Assembly: GCF_900635445.1 (NCBI RefSeq)
Contig: NZ_LR134117.1
Coordinates: 992,001-1,056,000, forward strand
DNA from: Serratia odorifera
Lineage (GTDB): Bacteria; Pseudomonadota; Gammaproteobacteria; Enterobacterales; Enterobacteriaceae
DNA length: 64,000 nt
Direction: 5' to 3'
The notes beneath the pieces are model-generated. The model had not been told where the DNA came from and did no database searches. It was given only the letters and a program-made list of their open reading frames with translations. How positions within the stretch are numbered: the stretch's first letter is position 1; each line of letters begins with the position of its first letter. The translations under genes and the position numbers were made by a program. Positions 27,530 to 35,835 of the stretch are shown here, in pieces.

Positions 27530-28702
27530 TTATTTCTTGTAGATGAACTCGACGCCTTCGTCGTCTTCTTCATCCCAATCATCATCCCAGTCATCGTCCG
27601 CTTCGGCTTCCACTTCAGCGATCTGTTCACGGTGGTAGTCATCCCACATGAACTCCACTTTTTCCGGCGCGCTTTCTTCGATCGCCATCGCTTTAGGCTG
27701 GGTGTTGATAAAGTTCATCACATCCCAGCACAGTGCGTTGACGCCGGCGCGGTTGGCGGCGGAGATCATGTAGTACTTGCCTTCCCAGCCCATGCCTTCA
27801 ACGATGGCCTTGGCACGCTCGGCGGCCTCTTCCTCATCCAGCAGGTCGACTTTGTTGAACACCAGCCAGCGCGGCTTTTGCGCCAGATTTTCGCTGTACT
27901 GGTTCAGTTCGTTAACGATCACGCGGGCGTTTTCAACCGGATCGGATTCATCGATCGGCGCAATATCCACCAGGTGCAGCAATACGCGGCAACGCTCCAG
28001 GTGCTTCAGGAAGCGAATACCCAAACCGGCACCGTCGGAAGCGCCTTCGATCAGCCCCGGAATATCGGCCACGACGAAGCTTTGTTCGTTGTCCATACGC
28101 ACCACGCCCAGGCTTGGCACCAGCGTAGTAAACGGATAGTCCGCGACCTTCGGCTTGGCGGCGGAAACCGCGCGAATAAAGGTGGATTTACCGGCATTCG
28201 GCAGCCCCAGCATACCGACGTCAGCCAACAGTAACAGCTCCAGCAGCAGATCGCGCTCTTCGCCCGGCGTACCGTTGGTTTTCTGGCGCGGTGCACGGTT
28301 TACCGAGGATTTGAAACGGGTGTTGCCCAGGCCATGCCAACCGCCCTTGGCGACCATCAGACGCTGCTCGTGGCGCGTCATATCGCCGAGGATCTCGCCG
28401 GTGCCCTGATCTTTCACCCGGGTGCCCACCGGAACCTTGATGATAACGTCTTTACCGCGCTTCCCGGTACAGTCACGGCTCTGACCGTTCTGGCCACGCT
28501 CCGCGCGGAAAGATTTTTCAAAGCGGTAATCGATCAGCGTGTTCAGGTTTTCGTCCGCCAGCAGATAAACGTCGCCGCCATCGCCGCCGTCACCGCCATC
28601 TGGGCCGCCGTTCGGAATATATTTTTCGCGGCGGAAGCTGACGCAACCATTACCACCATCACCTGCAACGACCAAAATCGCTGCTTCATCTACAAACTTC
28701 AT
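27530..28702 (-). CDS. obgE: GTPase ObgE/CgtA
   Basis: A 390-residue essential GTPase for 50S assembly and stress signalling. The glycine-rich Obg fold (GGDGGNGCVSFRREKYIPNGG and GGDGGDGGDVYL) is followed by the G domain with GLPNAGKST and NKVDLL. An acidic C-terminal tail (about 365-385) ends the protein. It lies downstream of yhbE, 16 bp apart, in the rplU-rpmA-yhbE-obgE order. Confidence 0.97.
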   Translation of the reverse strand: MKFVDEAAILVVAGDGGNGCVSFRREKYIPNGGPDGGDGGDGGDVYLLADENLNTLIDYRFEKSFRAERGQNGQSRDCTGKRGKDVIIKVPVGTRVKDQGTGEILGDMTRHEQRLMVAKGGWHGLGNTRFKSSVNRAPRQKTNGTPGEERDLLLELLLLADVGMLGLPNAGKSTFIRAVSAAKPKVADYPFTTLVPSLGVVRMDNEQSFVVADIPGLIEGASDGAGLGIRFLKHLERCRVLLHLVDIAPIDESDPVENARVIVNELNQYSENLAQKPRWLVFNKVDLLDEEEAAERAKAIVEGMGWEGKYYMISAANRAGVNALCWDVMNFINTQPKAMAIEESAPEKVEFMWDDYHREQIAEVEAEADDDWDDDWDEEDDEGVEFIYKK

Positions 28703-28718
28703 TTACCGTCTCCGTAAA

Positions 28719-29690
28719 TCATTCACCGGGTTGCTTTAGAGGAGCAACCAGGCGGGGTTCTGCCCGTCGCGGCCACCACCGGTGACCAATTGCGGAAAAC
28801 ATGGCGCCGGCGACCACCACGAAAGCACCGACATAACCGACGACATTGAGCGTCGGTGCGGTGAATACCTGTGGCCAGGCCAACGCCAATAAATCTGAAA
28901 ACAGCAGGGTAAACAGCGGAGTAAGCGTTACTAACGCACTCACCTGCGCAGCCTGCCAGCGCGCCATGGCTTCCGCCAGCGCACCATAGCCAATCAGCGT
29001 GTTGGCACCGCAAAACAGCAGACAGGCCAATTGCCAACTGCTGAGCTGGAAAATAACTGCCGGCTTCGCCAATGGGAACAACGCGATTGCACATAAAGTG
29101 TACAACATTACCAGGATCTGCGGCGAGGCCAATCGACGCAGCAAGACTTTCTGCGCAACGCCATAGGTGACCCAGACCATTGCCGCACACACCCCCAACA
29201 GCACGCCAAGCGTGTAATCCGTCAGGCGGGTGAAGATTTCGATCAGGCTGACGTTAAAGAACAGCATCAACCCGCAAATCAGCATCAAGGCGCCAATCAC
29301 CTGGGTAATACGCATCCGCTCTTTTAAAATCAACACGCTGGCAAACATCATGCCGACCGGCGACAGCTGGCCGATAACCTGCGAAGCCGTCGGGCTGAGG
29401 TATTGCAGCGAAGAGCTGAAGAACACAAAGTTCCCCAGCAACCCGGCGGTGGCAATCACCAGTAACAGCAGCCAGCGCGGTTGGCGGAACATCTTGAGCG
29501 GCGGCAACCTGCCGCGCACCGCCAGAATCAGACCCAACCCGATGGCCGCCATGGTAAAGCGATACCAGACGACGGTAAACGGCTCCATCACCTGCAACAC
29601 TTCCTTCATGGCGATCGGCAATGCCCCCCAGCAAACCGCCGTGGTCACCGCCAGAAAAATGCCAATACCGACCTGCTGTTTTGTTTCCAT
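28719..29690 (-). CDS. yhbE: EamA-family inner-membrane transporter YhbE
   Basis: A 323-residue DMT-superfamily protein with ten hydrophobic helices in two EamA repeats (for example GIFLAVTTAVCWGALPIAMK, then LGVLLGVCAAMVWVTYGVAQ). The substrate is unknown; relatives export metabolites. The start METKQQVGIG at 29690 is chosen because the 52 codons upstream in frame are polar and not conserved. The gene lies between rpmA and obgE as in E. coli (321 aa). Confidence 0.9.
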   Translation of the reverse strand: METKQQVGIGIFLAVTTAVCWGALPIAMKEVLQVMEPFTVVWYRFTMAAIGLGLILAVRGRLPPLKMFRQPRWLLLLVIATAGLLGNFVFFSSSLQYLSPTASQVIGQLSPVGMMFASVLILKERMRITQVIGALMLICGLMLFFNVSLIEIFTRLTDYTLGVLLGVCAAMVWVTYGVAQKVLLRRLASPQILVMLYTLCAIALFPLAKPAVIFQLSSWQLACLLFCGANTLIGYGALAEAMARWQAAQVSALVTLTPLFTLLFSDLLALAWPQVFTAPTLNVVGYVGAFVVVAGAMFSAIGHRWWPRRAEPRLVAPLKQPGE

Positions 29691-29870
29691 TCGTGATTTT
29701 TGCCTGCGCGCTGTCGGGCCGCTGCACAGCCCTATACCCTCATCGCAAGAAGCGTCAATTCGGTCGTAGACCGATTGATACGGCGTACCAACCCGTGGCC
29801 CGCAATCGCCTAAAGCGAGTTTCGGGCGCTGTTGGCGCGCCTGCAACCTGAATATGCCGGGTATAAATGT

Positions 29871-29899
29871 AAAAAGCCCCGCAACGAATTGCGGGGCTT
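29871..29899 (-). terminator. Terminator after rpmA
   Basis: Minus-strand stem AAGCCCCGCAA / TTGCGGGGCTT followed by TTT, 27 bp beyond the rpmA stop. It would limit read-through from the ribosomal genes into yhbE-obgE. Confidence 0.88.
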
Positions 29900-29925
29900 A
29901 CATCTATTTAGTAAGGCTCGGAAAA

Positions 29926-30183
29926 TTATTCAGCGTCGATGCTGATGAATTTACGATTGCTCGGGCCTTTAACTTCGAATTTGACTTTACCGTCTTTCAA
30001 AGCAAACAGAGTGTGGTCTTTGCCGCAACCCACGTTGGTACCAGCGTGGAATTTGGTGCCGCGCTGACGAACGATGATGCTGCCTGCCAGTACTGCTTCG
30101 CCGCCGAAGCGCTTAACGCCCAGACGTTTGCTTTCAGAATCGCGACCGTTACGAGTCGAGCCGCCAGCCTTTTTGTGTGCCAT
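29926..30183 (-). CDS. rpmA: 50S ribosomal protein L27
   Basis: An 85-residue basic protein near the peptidyl-transferase centre. It has the family start MAHKKAGGSTRNGRDSESK and GGEAVLAGSIIVRQRGTKFH. It is 17 bp downstream of rplU in one operon and ends before a strong terminator. Confidence 0.98.
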   Translation of the reverse strand: MAHKKAGGSTRNGRDSESKRLGVKRFGGEAVLAGSIIVRQRGTKFHAGTNVGCGKDHTLFALKDGKVKFEVKGPSNRKFISIDAE

Positions 30184-30200
30184 TAATCCGCTCTCCTAAC

Positions 30201-30512
30201 TTAAGCGCTGATGCCGGTGATTTTGACGTCAGTGAACCACTGACGGTGGCCTTGCTGCTTACGGTAGTGCTTACGACGACGAAACTTAACAATCTTAATT
30301 TTCTCGCCACGACCGTGAGCAACGACTTCAGCTTTGATCTTGCCGCCATCGACGAAAGGAACGCCGATTTTGATATCTTCGCCATTAGCGATCATCAGAA
30401 TCTGGTCAAACTCAACCGCTTCACCAGTTGCGATGTCCAGCTTTTCCAAGCGAACGGTCTGACCTTCGCTTACTCGGTGTTGTTTACCACCACTTTGGAA
30501 AACCGCGTACAT
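30201..30512 (-). CDS. rplU: 50S ribosomal protein L21
   Basis: A 103-residue 23S rRNA-binding protein starting MYAVFQSGGKQHRVSEGQ and ending VKITGISA, the same length as E. coli. A 20-codon upstream in-frame extension is rejected as non-conserved. It is divergent from ispB across 268 bp, where I saw no other gene. Confidence 0.97.
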   Translation of the reverse strand: MYAVFQSGGKQHRVSEGQTVRLEKLDIATGEAVEFDQILMIANGEDIKIGVPFVDGGKIKAEVVAHGRGEKIKIVKFRRRKHYRKQQGHRQWFTDVKITGISA

Positions 30513-30780
30513 ATAAAACTCCGCTTTCCGCGTGCTCAACCGTGTAGTACAGAGCGCGCTATAAATATTCACAATAGGGCGCGAATTCTACGCAAAAATA
30601 CAGCACATGACAAGAGCAGAATCCGGCCTGAAGCAGAAAAAAGAAGAAAAAAAGCACAGTTTCTTTCCTGGCGTTTATCTGAGGCGTTTTTCAAGTACAA
30701 TCAAGGAACAGTTACCGCCATGTACCGATGTGAGCAGCGATCTCAACGCGGTGAAGAGAAACACAGCTGAAAACAATACA

Positions 30781-31752
30781 ATGAATCTAGAACAAATTAC
30801 CGAGTTAACCGCGCAGGATATGGCGGCCGTGAACGCAACAATTCTTGAACAGTTGAATTCCGAAGTCACGCTCATCAATCAGCTTGGCTATTACATTATC
30901 AGCGGTGGCGGTAAACGCATTCGCCCGATGATCGCCGTACTGGCAGCTCGGGCGTTGCAGTATCAGGGTGATAAGCACATTACCGTTGCTGCGCTGATCG
31001 AGTTCATCCACACCGCTACTTTACTGCATGACGATGTGGTCGATGAGTCCGATATGCGCCGCGGCAAGGCAACCGCCAACGCGGCGTTCGGCAACGCCGC
31101 CAGCGTGCTGGTGGGCGACTTCATTTATACGCGCGCATTTCAGATGATGACCAGTCTGGAATCGCTGCGGGTGCTGGCGCTGATGTCGGAGGCGGTCAAT
31201 GTGATTGCCGAAGGCGAAGTACTGCAATTAATGAACGTGCACGATCCGGACATTACCGAAGAAAGCTACATGCGGGTGATCTACAGCAAGACCGCGCGCC
31301 TGTTTGAAGCTGCCGCACAGTCTTCCGCCATTTTGTCCGGCGCCACAGAGGCACAGGAACAGGGGCTGCAGGATTATGGCCGCTATCTCGGCACCGCTTT
31401 CCAATTGATTGACGACTTGCTTGATTACAGCGCTGACGGCGTCACGCTGGGCAAGAACACCGGCGACGATCTAAATGAAGGCAAACCGACGCTGCCGCTG
31501 CTGCACGCCATGCACCACGGTAATGCGCAGCAGACGGCGATGATTCGCGGCGCCATCGAGCAGGGCAACGGCCGGCATTTGCTGGAACCGGTGCTGACAG
31601 CCATGGAACAGTGCGGTTCGCTGAGCTATACCCGCCAGCGGGCGGAAGAAGAAGCAGACAAGGCTATCGCTGCGCTGCATGTCCTGCCGCAATCACCGTT
31701 CCGTGACGCGCTGGAAGGCCTGGCGCATCTGGCGGTGCAACGGGATTTCTAG
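30781..31752 (+). CDS. ispB: Octaprenyl diphosphate synthase
   Basis: A 323-residue trans-prenyltransferase making the C40 side chain of ubiquinone and menaquinone. Both aspartate-rich motifs are present: DDVVD (84-88) and DDLLD in FQLIDDLLDYS. The start MNLEQITELT at 30781 follows a purine-rich stretch; a 58-codon upstream extension is rejected as it does not match the family. It is convergent with the small Mu-type regulator gene. Confidence 0.96.
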   Translation: MNLEQITELTAQDMAAVNATILEQLNSEVTLINQLGYYIISGGGKRIRPMIAVLAARALQYQGDKHITVAALIEFIHTATLLHDDVVDESDMRRGKATANAAFGNAASVLVGDFIYTRAFQMMTSLESLRVLALMSEAVNVIAEGEVLQLMNVHDPDITEESYMRVIYSKTARLFEAAAQSSAILSGATEAQEQGLQDYGRYLGTAFQLIDDLLDYSADGVTLGKNTGDDLNEGKPTLPLLHAMHHGNAQQTAMIRGAIEQGNGRHLLEPVLTAMEQCGSLSYTRQRAEEEADKAIAALHVLPQSPFRDALEGLAHLAVQRDF

Positions 31753-31765
31753 CAACGGGGTTTCC

Positions 31766-32161
31766 CTATCGTTTCTCAGGCTCGCTATCCGGGCCTGTCA
31801 TCGCATCAGCGGTAGCCTCATCGCTGATGCGCGCCAACAGGCTGCCAATGCCTTCCCGCATCAAAAACGTCAATAACCGTTCGCGCTCGCTTTCCGTCAT
31901 GCGGCGGAAACATTCGATCAACACCACCAACGAATCGTTGCGTTCAACCTGATAACCGGCTGGCTCTTCTTGCAATATCAGTAAATTACGCGCCGACAAT
32001 GGCAGACTGTCGATGTGATACTCCACCGCCTTACCCTGGACACCCTTGCGACGACGGCTAACCCATCCCTCACGGCGAGCCATTTGATTGATTCCCTGTG
32101 GTGAGGACGGTAACCCTGCGATGCCTATCAGCTCCTTGGCGGCAAACCACTCGTTTTTCAT
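31766..32161 (-). CDS. Mu-repressor/transposase-type HTH DNA-binding protein
   Basis: A 131-residue protein whose N-terminal half matches the Mu-type DNA-binding winged helix: EWFAAKELIGIAGLPSSPQGINQMARREGW, then the basic SRRRKGVQGKAVEYHIDSLPLSAR. The C-terminal half is helical and charged, ending in a polar tail, with no catalytic domain, so it is a regulator rather than a transposase. It ends 14 bp from ispB and is divergent from sfsB, itself a Ner/Nlp-type phage-like regulator. An inverted repeat lies between them. Target unknown. Confidence 0.8.
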   Translation of the reverse strand: MKNEWFAAKELIGIAGLPSSPQGINQMARREGWVSRRRKGVQGKAVEYHIDSLPLSARNLLILQEEPAGYQVERNDSLVVLIECFRRMTESERERLLTFLMREGIGSLLARISDEATADAMTGPDSEPEKR

Positions 32162-32202
32162 AACCTTTTTCTCTGGGAAATTATGTGGTCAACGCATTTT
32201 TA

Positions 32203-32248
32203 GGAAACCATTCCGCCATTTTCAGAAAACAATGGTATTCTGGTTTCC
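32203..32248. promoter_or_regulatory. Inverted-repeat operator candidate in the divergent regulator intergenic region
   Basis: Left arm 32203-32220 is GGAAACCA-N5-CCATT; right arm 32231-32248 is AATGG-N5-TGGTTTCC, an inverted copy with 13 of 18 positions matching and a 10-bp A/T-rich spacer. A second palindrome, GTTAGT-N6-ACTAAC, is at 32290-32307. Both lie between two divergent DNA-binding protein genes. Binding is inferred from symmetry only. Confidence 0.45.
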
Positions 32249-32341
32249 GTCTAAGCGTTTCATGTTGTGCGAACGATTAATACATGCCTGTTAGTTATAC
32301 CACTAACGGAACTTTGACTAATCAAAAAAAGGAATGAAAAC

Positions 32342-32602
32342 ATGAATTCAAGGAGTCAGGATTGGCATCCGGCAGACGTTATTGCCGCATTACGCAAGAG
32401 AGGCACTACGCTGGCAGCGGTCTCGCGACGCGCCGGTTTAAGCTCGTCCACCTTGGCAAATGCCCTGTCGCGCCCATGGCCGAAGGGAGAATGGCTGATT
32501 GCCGATGCGCTGAGCATCCATCCGGCGGAAATCTGGCCGAGCCGCTATTTTGATCCCGATACTCATCAGCTGCTGGATCGCAAATCGCGGATGAAATCGT
32601 AA
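32342..32602 (+). CDS. sfsB: Ner/Nlp-family DNA-binding regulator SfsB
   Basis: An 86-residue helix-turn-helix protein related to phage Mu Ner and E. coli SfsB (Nlp): DWHPADVIAALRKRGTTLAAVSRRAGLSSSTLANALSRPWPKGE. In E. coli it was linked to maltose-gene regulation and sits between ispB and murA. The murA-side genes are absent here; mdh follows instead. AAAGGA precedes the start. Confidence 0.9.
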   Translation: MNSRSQDWHPADVIAALRKRGTTLAAVSRRAGLSSSTLANALSRPWPKGEWLIADALSIHPAEIWPSRYFDPDTHQLLDRKSRMKS

Positions 32603-32610
32603 TTGCGGGC

Positions 32611-32641
32611 AAAAAAAAACCGCCGGAACGCTGTCCGGCGG
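32611..32641. terminator. Terminator between sfsB and mdh
   Basis: Stem CCGCCGGA / TCCGGCGG with loop ACGCTG, preceded by nine A residues (nine T on the minus strand). It is a strong terminator for mdh and probably also blocks sfsB read-through. Confidence 0.88.
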
Positions 32642-32670
32642 CCTAACAAGAGTTTACTCAGAGCAAGCGA

Positions 32671-33609
32671 TCACTTGTTGACGAAAGTCTCGCCCAGCTC
32701 GATATCTTTGCGCAGCGTGTCTAACATCTCTTCCAGCGCTTTTTGCTCGAACGCACTCAGGGTACCGATGTCTTTGCGTTCTTCCACGCCGTTTTTACCC
32801 AGCAGCAGCGGTTGTGCAAAGAAACGGGCATATTTGCCGTCACCTTCTACATAGGCGCATTCCACCACCCCTTGCTCGCCCTGCAGCGCGCGTACCAGCG
32901 ACAGACCGAAACGTGCCGCAGCCTGGCCCATGGACAACGTAGCAGACCCGCCGCCGGCTTTTGCTTCAACCACTTCGGTACCTGCGTTCTGGATACGCTT
33001 GGTCAAGTCCGCAACTTCCTGCTCGCTGAAGGTAACGCCAGGGATCTGGGACAGCAATGGCAGGATGGTCACGCCCGAGTGGCCACCGATTACCGGCACG
33101 TTCAGTTCTTCCGGCTTTTTGCCTTTCAGCTCGGCCACGAAGGTATTGGAACGAATGATATCCAGCGAGGTGACGCCAAACAGTTTGTTCTTGTCATACA
33201 CACCGGCTTTTTTCAGCACTTCGGCCGCGATGGCAACCGTGGTGTTCACCGGGTTGGTGATGATGCCGATGCAGGCTTTCGGGCAGGTTTCCGCTACTTG
33301 CTGGATCAGGTTACGCACGATGCCGGCGTTGACGTTGAACAGATCGGAGCGATCCATCCCTGGTTTACGCGCCACACCAGCGGAAATCAGTACTACATCC
33401 GCACCCTGCAAGGCAGGTTTTGCGTCTTCGCCGGCAAAGCCTTTGATGTTCACTGCGGTTGGGATGTGGCTTAAATCGACGGCAACGCCTGGGGTTACTG
33501 GGGCAATGTCGTAGAGGGAGAGTTCAGAACCTGAAGGAAGCTGGGTTTTGAGTAGAAGGGCGAGGGCCTGGCCGATACCGCCAGCAGCACCGAGAACTGC
33601 AACTTTCAT
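32671..33609 (-). CDS. mdh: Malate dehydrogenase
   Basis: A 312-residue NAD-dependent TCA-cycle enzyme. It shows the Rossmann motif GAAGGIG (7-13), substrate arginines in the ARKPGMDR region (Arg81), the catalytic pair Asp150 and His177 (GGHSGV), and the E. coli length. The ribosome-binding AAGGAG precedes the ATG. It is divergent from argR across 465 bp, also the E. coli arrangement. Confidence 0.98.
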   Translation of the reverse strand: MKVAVLGAAGGIGQALALLLKTQLPSGSELSLYDIAPVTPGVAVDLSHIPTAVNIKGFAGEDAKPALQGADVVLISAGVARKPGMDRSDLFNVNAGIVRNLIQQVAETCPKACIGIITNPVNTTVAIAAEVLKKAGVYDKNKLFGVTSLDIIRSNTFVAELKGKKPEELNVPVIGGHSGVTILPLLSQIPGVTFSEQEVADLTKRIQNAGTEVVEAKAGGGSATLSMGQAAARFGLSLVRALQGEQGVVECAYVEGDGKYARFFAQPLLLGKNGVEERKDIGTLSAFEQKALEEMLDTLRKDIELGETFVNK

Positions 33610-34074
33610 CCTATACTCCTTTATTATCTTAAATATAAAAGCGCCGTGAATTTCTGGGTACGGACCTTAGATTATTACACCTTTTAAAACAATCTCTTAA
33701 CAGTTGGATTGAGAGCTGGCGCAACAAAATGGCCTCGATCGCGGACATTTTAGATTAAATAGCTTACGCATTAAGGGCATAGCGCACACTAATCGAAAAT
33801 AGTGCGAGGTTATTCACGAGCAAGTTAACCGGCCGTTACATTACACCCTTACACAACATCAGAACAACATCATTTTAATAACATTTTCTTTACCGGGGAG
33901 GCAGCTTTCCCCCCTGGGTGAAATGGGCATATTCATGAGATACGGATTTTGTTAAAATGCCGCCCTTTCCTTATTGTCCGGGCTATTTTGATTTTTCCGG
34001 ACACTGCCTTATTGCATAAAAATTCATTTATATGCATAATAATGAACTCTATTGTTAACATTCACCGGTGCAAA
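33610..34074. promoter_or_regulatory. mdh-argR divergent regulatory region
   Basis: 465 bp without a gene. The left part is the mdh leader and promoter region, where I could not pick one clear promoter. The right part holds the argR promoter and two ARG boxes (34011-34048). No small ORF or RNA gene was recognised. Confidence 0.6.
34011..34048 (+). promoter_or_regulatory. Tandem ARG boxes overlapping an argR promoter
   Basis: Box 1 (34011-34028) has core TGCATAAAAATTCA, one mismatch from the ArgR consensus TGAAT-N4-ATTCA. Box 2 (34031-34048) has the weaker core TGCATAATAATGAA. They are 2 bp apart. A TTGCAT-N17-CATAAT promoter overlaps both, giving a simple basis for autorepression of argR. 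Confidence 0.7.
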
Positions 34075-34545
34075 ATGCGTAATCCCGCAAAGCAGGAAGA
34101 TCTGATCAAGGCGTTTAAAGCGTTATTGAAAGAAGAAAAATTCAGCTCGCAAGGCGAGATCGTTTTGGCGCTGCAGGAAGAAGGCTTCGAAAACATTAAC
34201 CAATCCAAAGTGTCGCGCATGCTGACCAAGTTCGGCGCGGTGCGTACACGCAATGCCAAAATGGAAATGGTTTACTGCCTGCCAGCCGAACTGGGCGTGC
34301 CGACCACCTCCAGTCCGCTGAAGAATCTGGTACTGGACGTCGACCACAATGATGCGGTGGTCGTTATCCATACCAGCCCGGGTGCAGCACAGTTAATTGC
34401 CCGTTTACTCGACTCGTTGGGCAAATCCGAAGGCATACTGGGCACCATTGCTGGTGATGACACCATTTTTGTTACCCCGGCCAACACCTTCAGCGCGCGT
34501 CAACTGTATGAAGCTATCCTGACGCTGTTCGAGCAGGAACTGTGA
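34075..34545 (+). CDS. argR: Arginine repressor ArgR
   Basis: A 156-residue hexameric arginine-responsive repressor, also a Xer recombination accessory factor. It has an N-terminal winged helix (KFSSQGEIVLALQEEGFENINQSKVSRMLTK region) and a C-terminal arginine-binding/oligomerisation domain (HTSPGAAQLIARLLDSLG, GTIAGDDTIFV). The start MRNPAKQED at 34075 fits the family length; 42 upstream in-frame codons are rejected because they include the ARG boxes. Confidence 0.97.
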   Translation: MRNPAKQEDLIKAFKALLKEEKFSSQGEIVLALQEEGFENINQSKVSRMLTKFGAVRTRNAKMEMVYCLPAELGVPTTSSPLKNLVLDVDHNDAVVVIHTSPGAAQLIARLLDSLGKSEGILGTIAGDDTIFVTPANTFSARQLYEAILTLFEQEL

Positions 34546-34564
34546 TCGCCATGGCTAATAAAAT

Positions 34565-34587
34565 GCGGCTCTCCGCCGCGTTTTGTT
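34565..34587 (+). terminator. Terminator after argR
   Basis: Stem GCGGC / GCCGC with loop TCTCC, followed by GTTTTGTT, 20 bp past the argR stop. The stem is short, so strength is moderate. Confidence 0.65.
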
Positions 34588-34961
34588 AGCTTTTGCTTAA
34601 CCACCGCTTTACGTTGCCGGCACATTCCCCCTCTCGACTACCACGTATAACGCCGCACAACACCCCACCTGCGACACATTTCCATGACATTTATCCGTAA
34701 CTAGTGATACCTGCTATTAATTTCCGCACTTTTGGTCAAAAGCACTTAGCTTGTTGAAATTACATCTAATTAACAATAAAAGTGTGTTTTATGAGCGCTT
34801 TTTATTCCATTTGGATATAAAAAATAATCAATATTATGCGTAAGTTTCACAAGAAACTGTTAGCTAACTATTAATTTTTCGCGTTACTAGATGTATACTC
34901 ATTTCCGTGACGTAAATCACAGTTCATGCGAACTGACAAAAGAATTCGAAGAGGCAAAATC
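34588..34961. promoter_or_regulatory. yhcN upstream region with CRP-like palindrome
   Basis: An AT-rich stretch of about 370 bp without a gene. At 34906-34921 it has CGTGA-N6-TCACA, a near-perfect CRP-type half-site pair (GTGA-N6-TCAC), about 40 bp before the yhcN ATG. A TATACT -10-like element lies at 34894-34899 without a good -35. CRP control is inferred from sequence only. Confidence 0.45.
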
Positions 34962-35225
34962 ATGAAAGTTAAAACTACAGTAATGACGTTAGGCGTTCTA
35001 TCCATGCTTTCTTTCGGTGCATTTGCAGCACAATCCGTTAGCGCAGATCAGGCAACCAAACTGCAATCCGCAGGCACCATTACCGTTAGCGGCGTTGCCG
35101 GCGCACCGTCTGATATTCGCGCAGCGCTGTCTGCCAAAGCGGATGCCCAAGGCGCGACCGCTTACCGTGTGATTGAAGCGCGTAACGAAGGCAACTACCA
35201 CGCCACCGCAGAAATCTACAAGTAA
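34962..35225 (+). CDS. yhcN: YhcN-family (DUF1471) periplasmic stress protein, copy 1
   Basis: An 87-residue protein with a signal peptide (about 1-22, cleaved at AFA-AQ) and a DUF1471 domain: AGTITVSGVAGAPSDIRAAL, ATAYRVIEARNEGNYHATAEIYK. E. coli YhcN (87 aa) also follows argR; it is linked to acid and peroxide stress. The start at MKVKTTVMTLG is chosen because it begins the signal peptide. A paralogue follows 133 bp downstream. Confidence 0.9.
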   Translation: MKVKTTVMTLGVLSMLSFGAFAAQSVSADQATKLQSAGTITVSGVAGAPSDIRAALSAKADAQGATAYRVIEARNEGNYHATAEIYK

Positions 35226-35358
35226 GTCAGCAGTACCGGCATTACCCGACAACGGGCAATAAATCTCTGGAAAACAGCAGTACCTGTCACGGCCTTCAAG
35301 AATAAAAAACGCTAGCAAGCCCTTCCTGGCCGGGATGGATACCTCAAGGACCACCAAC

Positions 35359-35622
35359 ATGAACATGAAAATCACTCTCGCTGCGGTCAGCCTGCTCTCA
35401 GCCGTCAGTTTCGGTGCCAGCGCCGCTACGCTGGTGGACAATGCACAAGCCAGCAACATGCAGACCATCGGTACCATTACTGCCAGCGGTGTGACCGGCT
35501 CCCCTTCCGACATTCGTCAGGCGCTGTCTGACAAAGCCGACAAGCAAGGCGCCAAAGCCTATCGCGTTATCGAAGCCTACGAAAATGGCAACTGGCACGC
35601 GACGGCCGAAATTTACAAATAA
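35359..35622 (+). CDS. YhcN-family (DUF1471) protein, copy 2
   Basis: An 87-residue tandem paralogue of the preceding gene. It shares TITASGVTGSPSDIRQALSD and AYRVIEAYENGNWHATAEIYK, with a signal peptide cleaved near ASA-AT. Start ATG at 35359 is 8 bp from AAGGA. E. coli has one copy here, so this is a local duplication. It is followed by a strong terminator. Confidence 0.87.
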   Translation: MNMKITLAAVSLLSAVSFGASAATLVDNAQASNMQTIGTITASGVTGSPSDIRQALSDKADKQGAKAYRVIEAYENGNWHATAEIYK

Positions 35623-35737
35623 CAATTCAGAGAACGCGTTACCGAACTGATTACCCTCGTCACTGCCACTGCCGAGTTTGACGTCAACGCGAATTCTTTG
35701 AAGAAACCCCTCGTCGTCCTATCCGACGAACCCCATT

Positions 35738-35761
35738 GCCCCCGCTCGCGGGGGCTTTTTT
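35738..35761 (+). terminator. Terminator of the yhcN pair
   Basis: Stem GCCCCCGC / GCGGGGGC with a 2-nt centre, followed by TTTTTT, 116 bp past the second yhcN copy. Confidence 0.9.
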
Positions 35762-35769
35762 ATGGGTGT

Positions 35770-35792
35770 AAAAAAGGGCCGCAAGCGGCCCT
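35770..35792 (-). terminator. Terminator of mpl
   Basis: Stem GGGCCGC / GCGGCCC around AA, with AAAAAA on the plus-strand left side giving a T-run on the minus strand, 44 bp past the mpl stop. Confidence 0.85.
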
Positions 35793-35835
35793 GTCATTAC
35801 GATCGTCGGGGTGACGGCGCCCCCCCGATTGTCTG

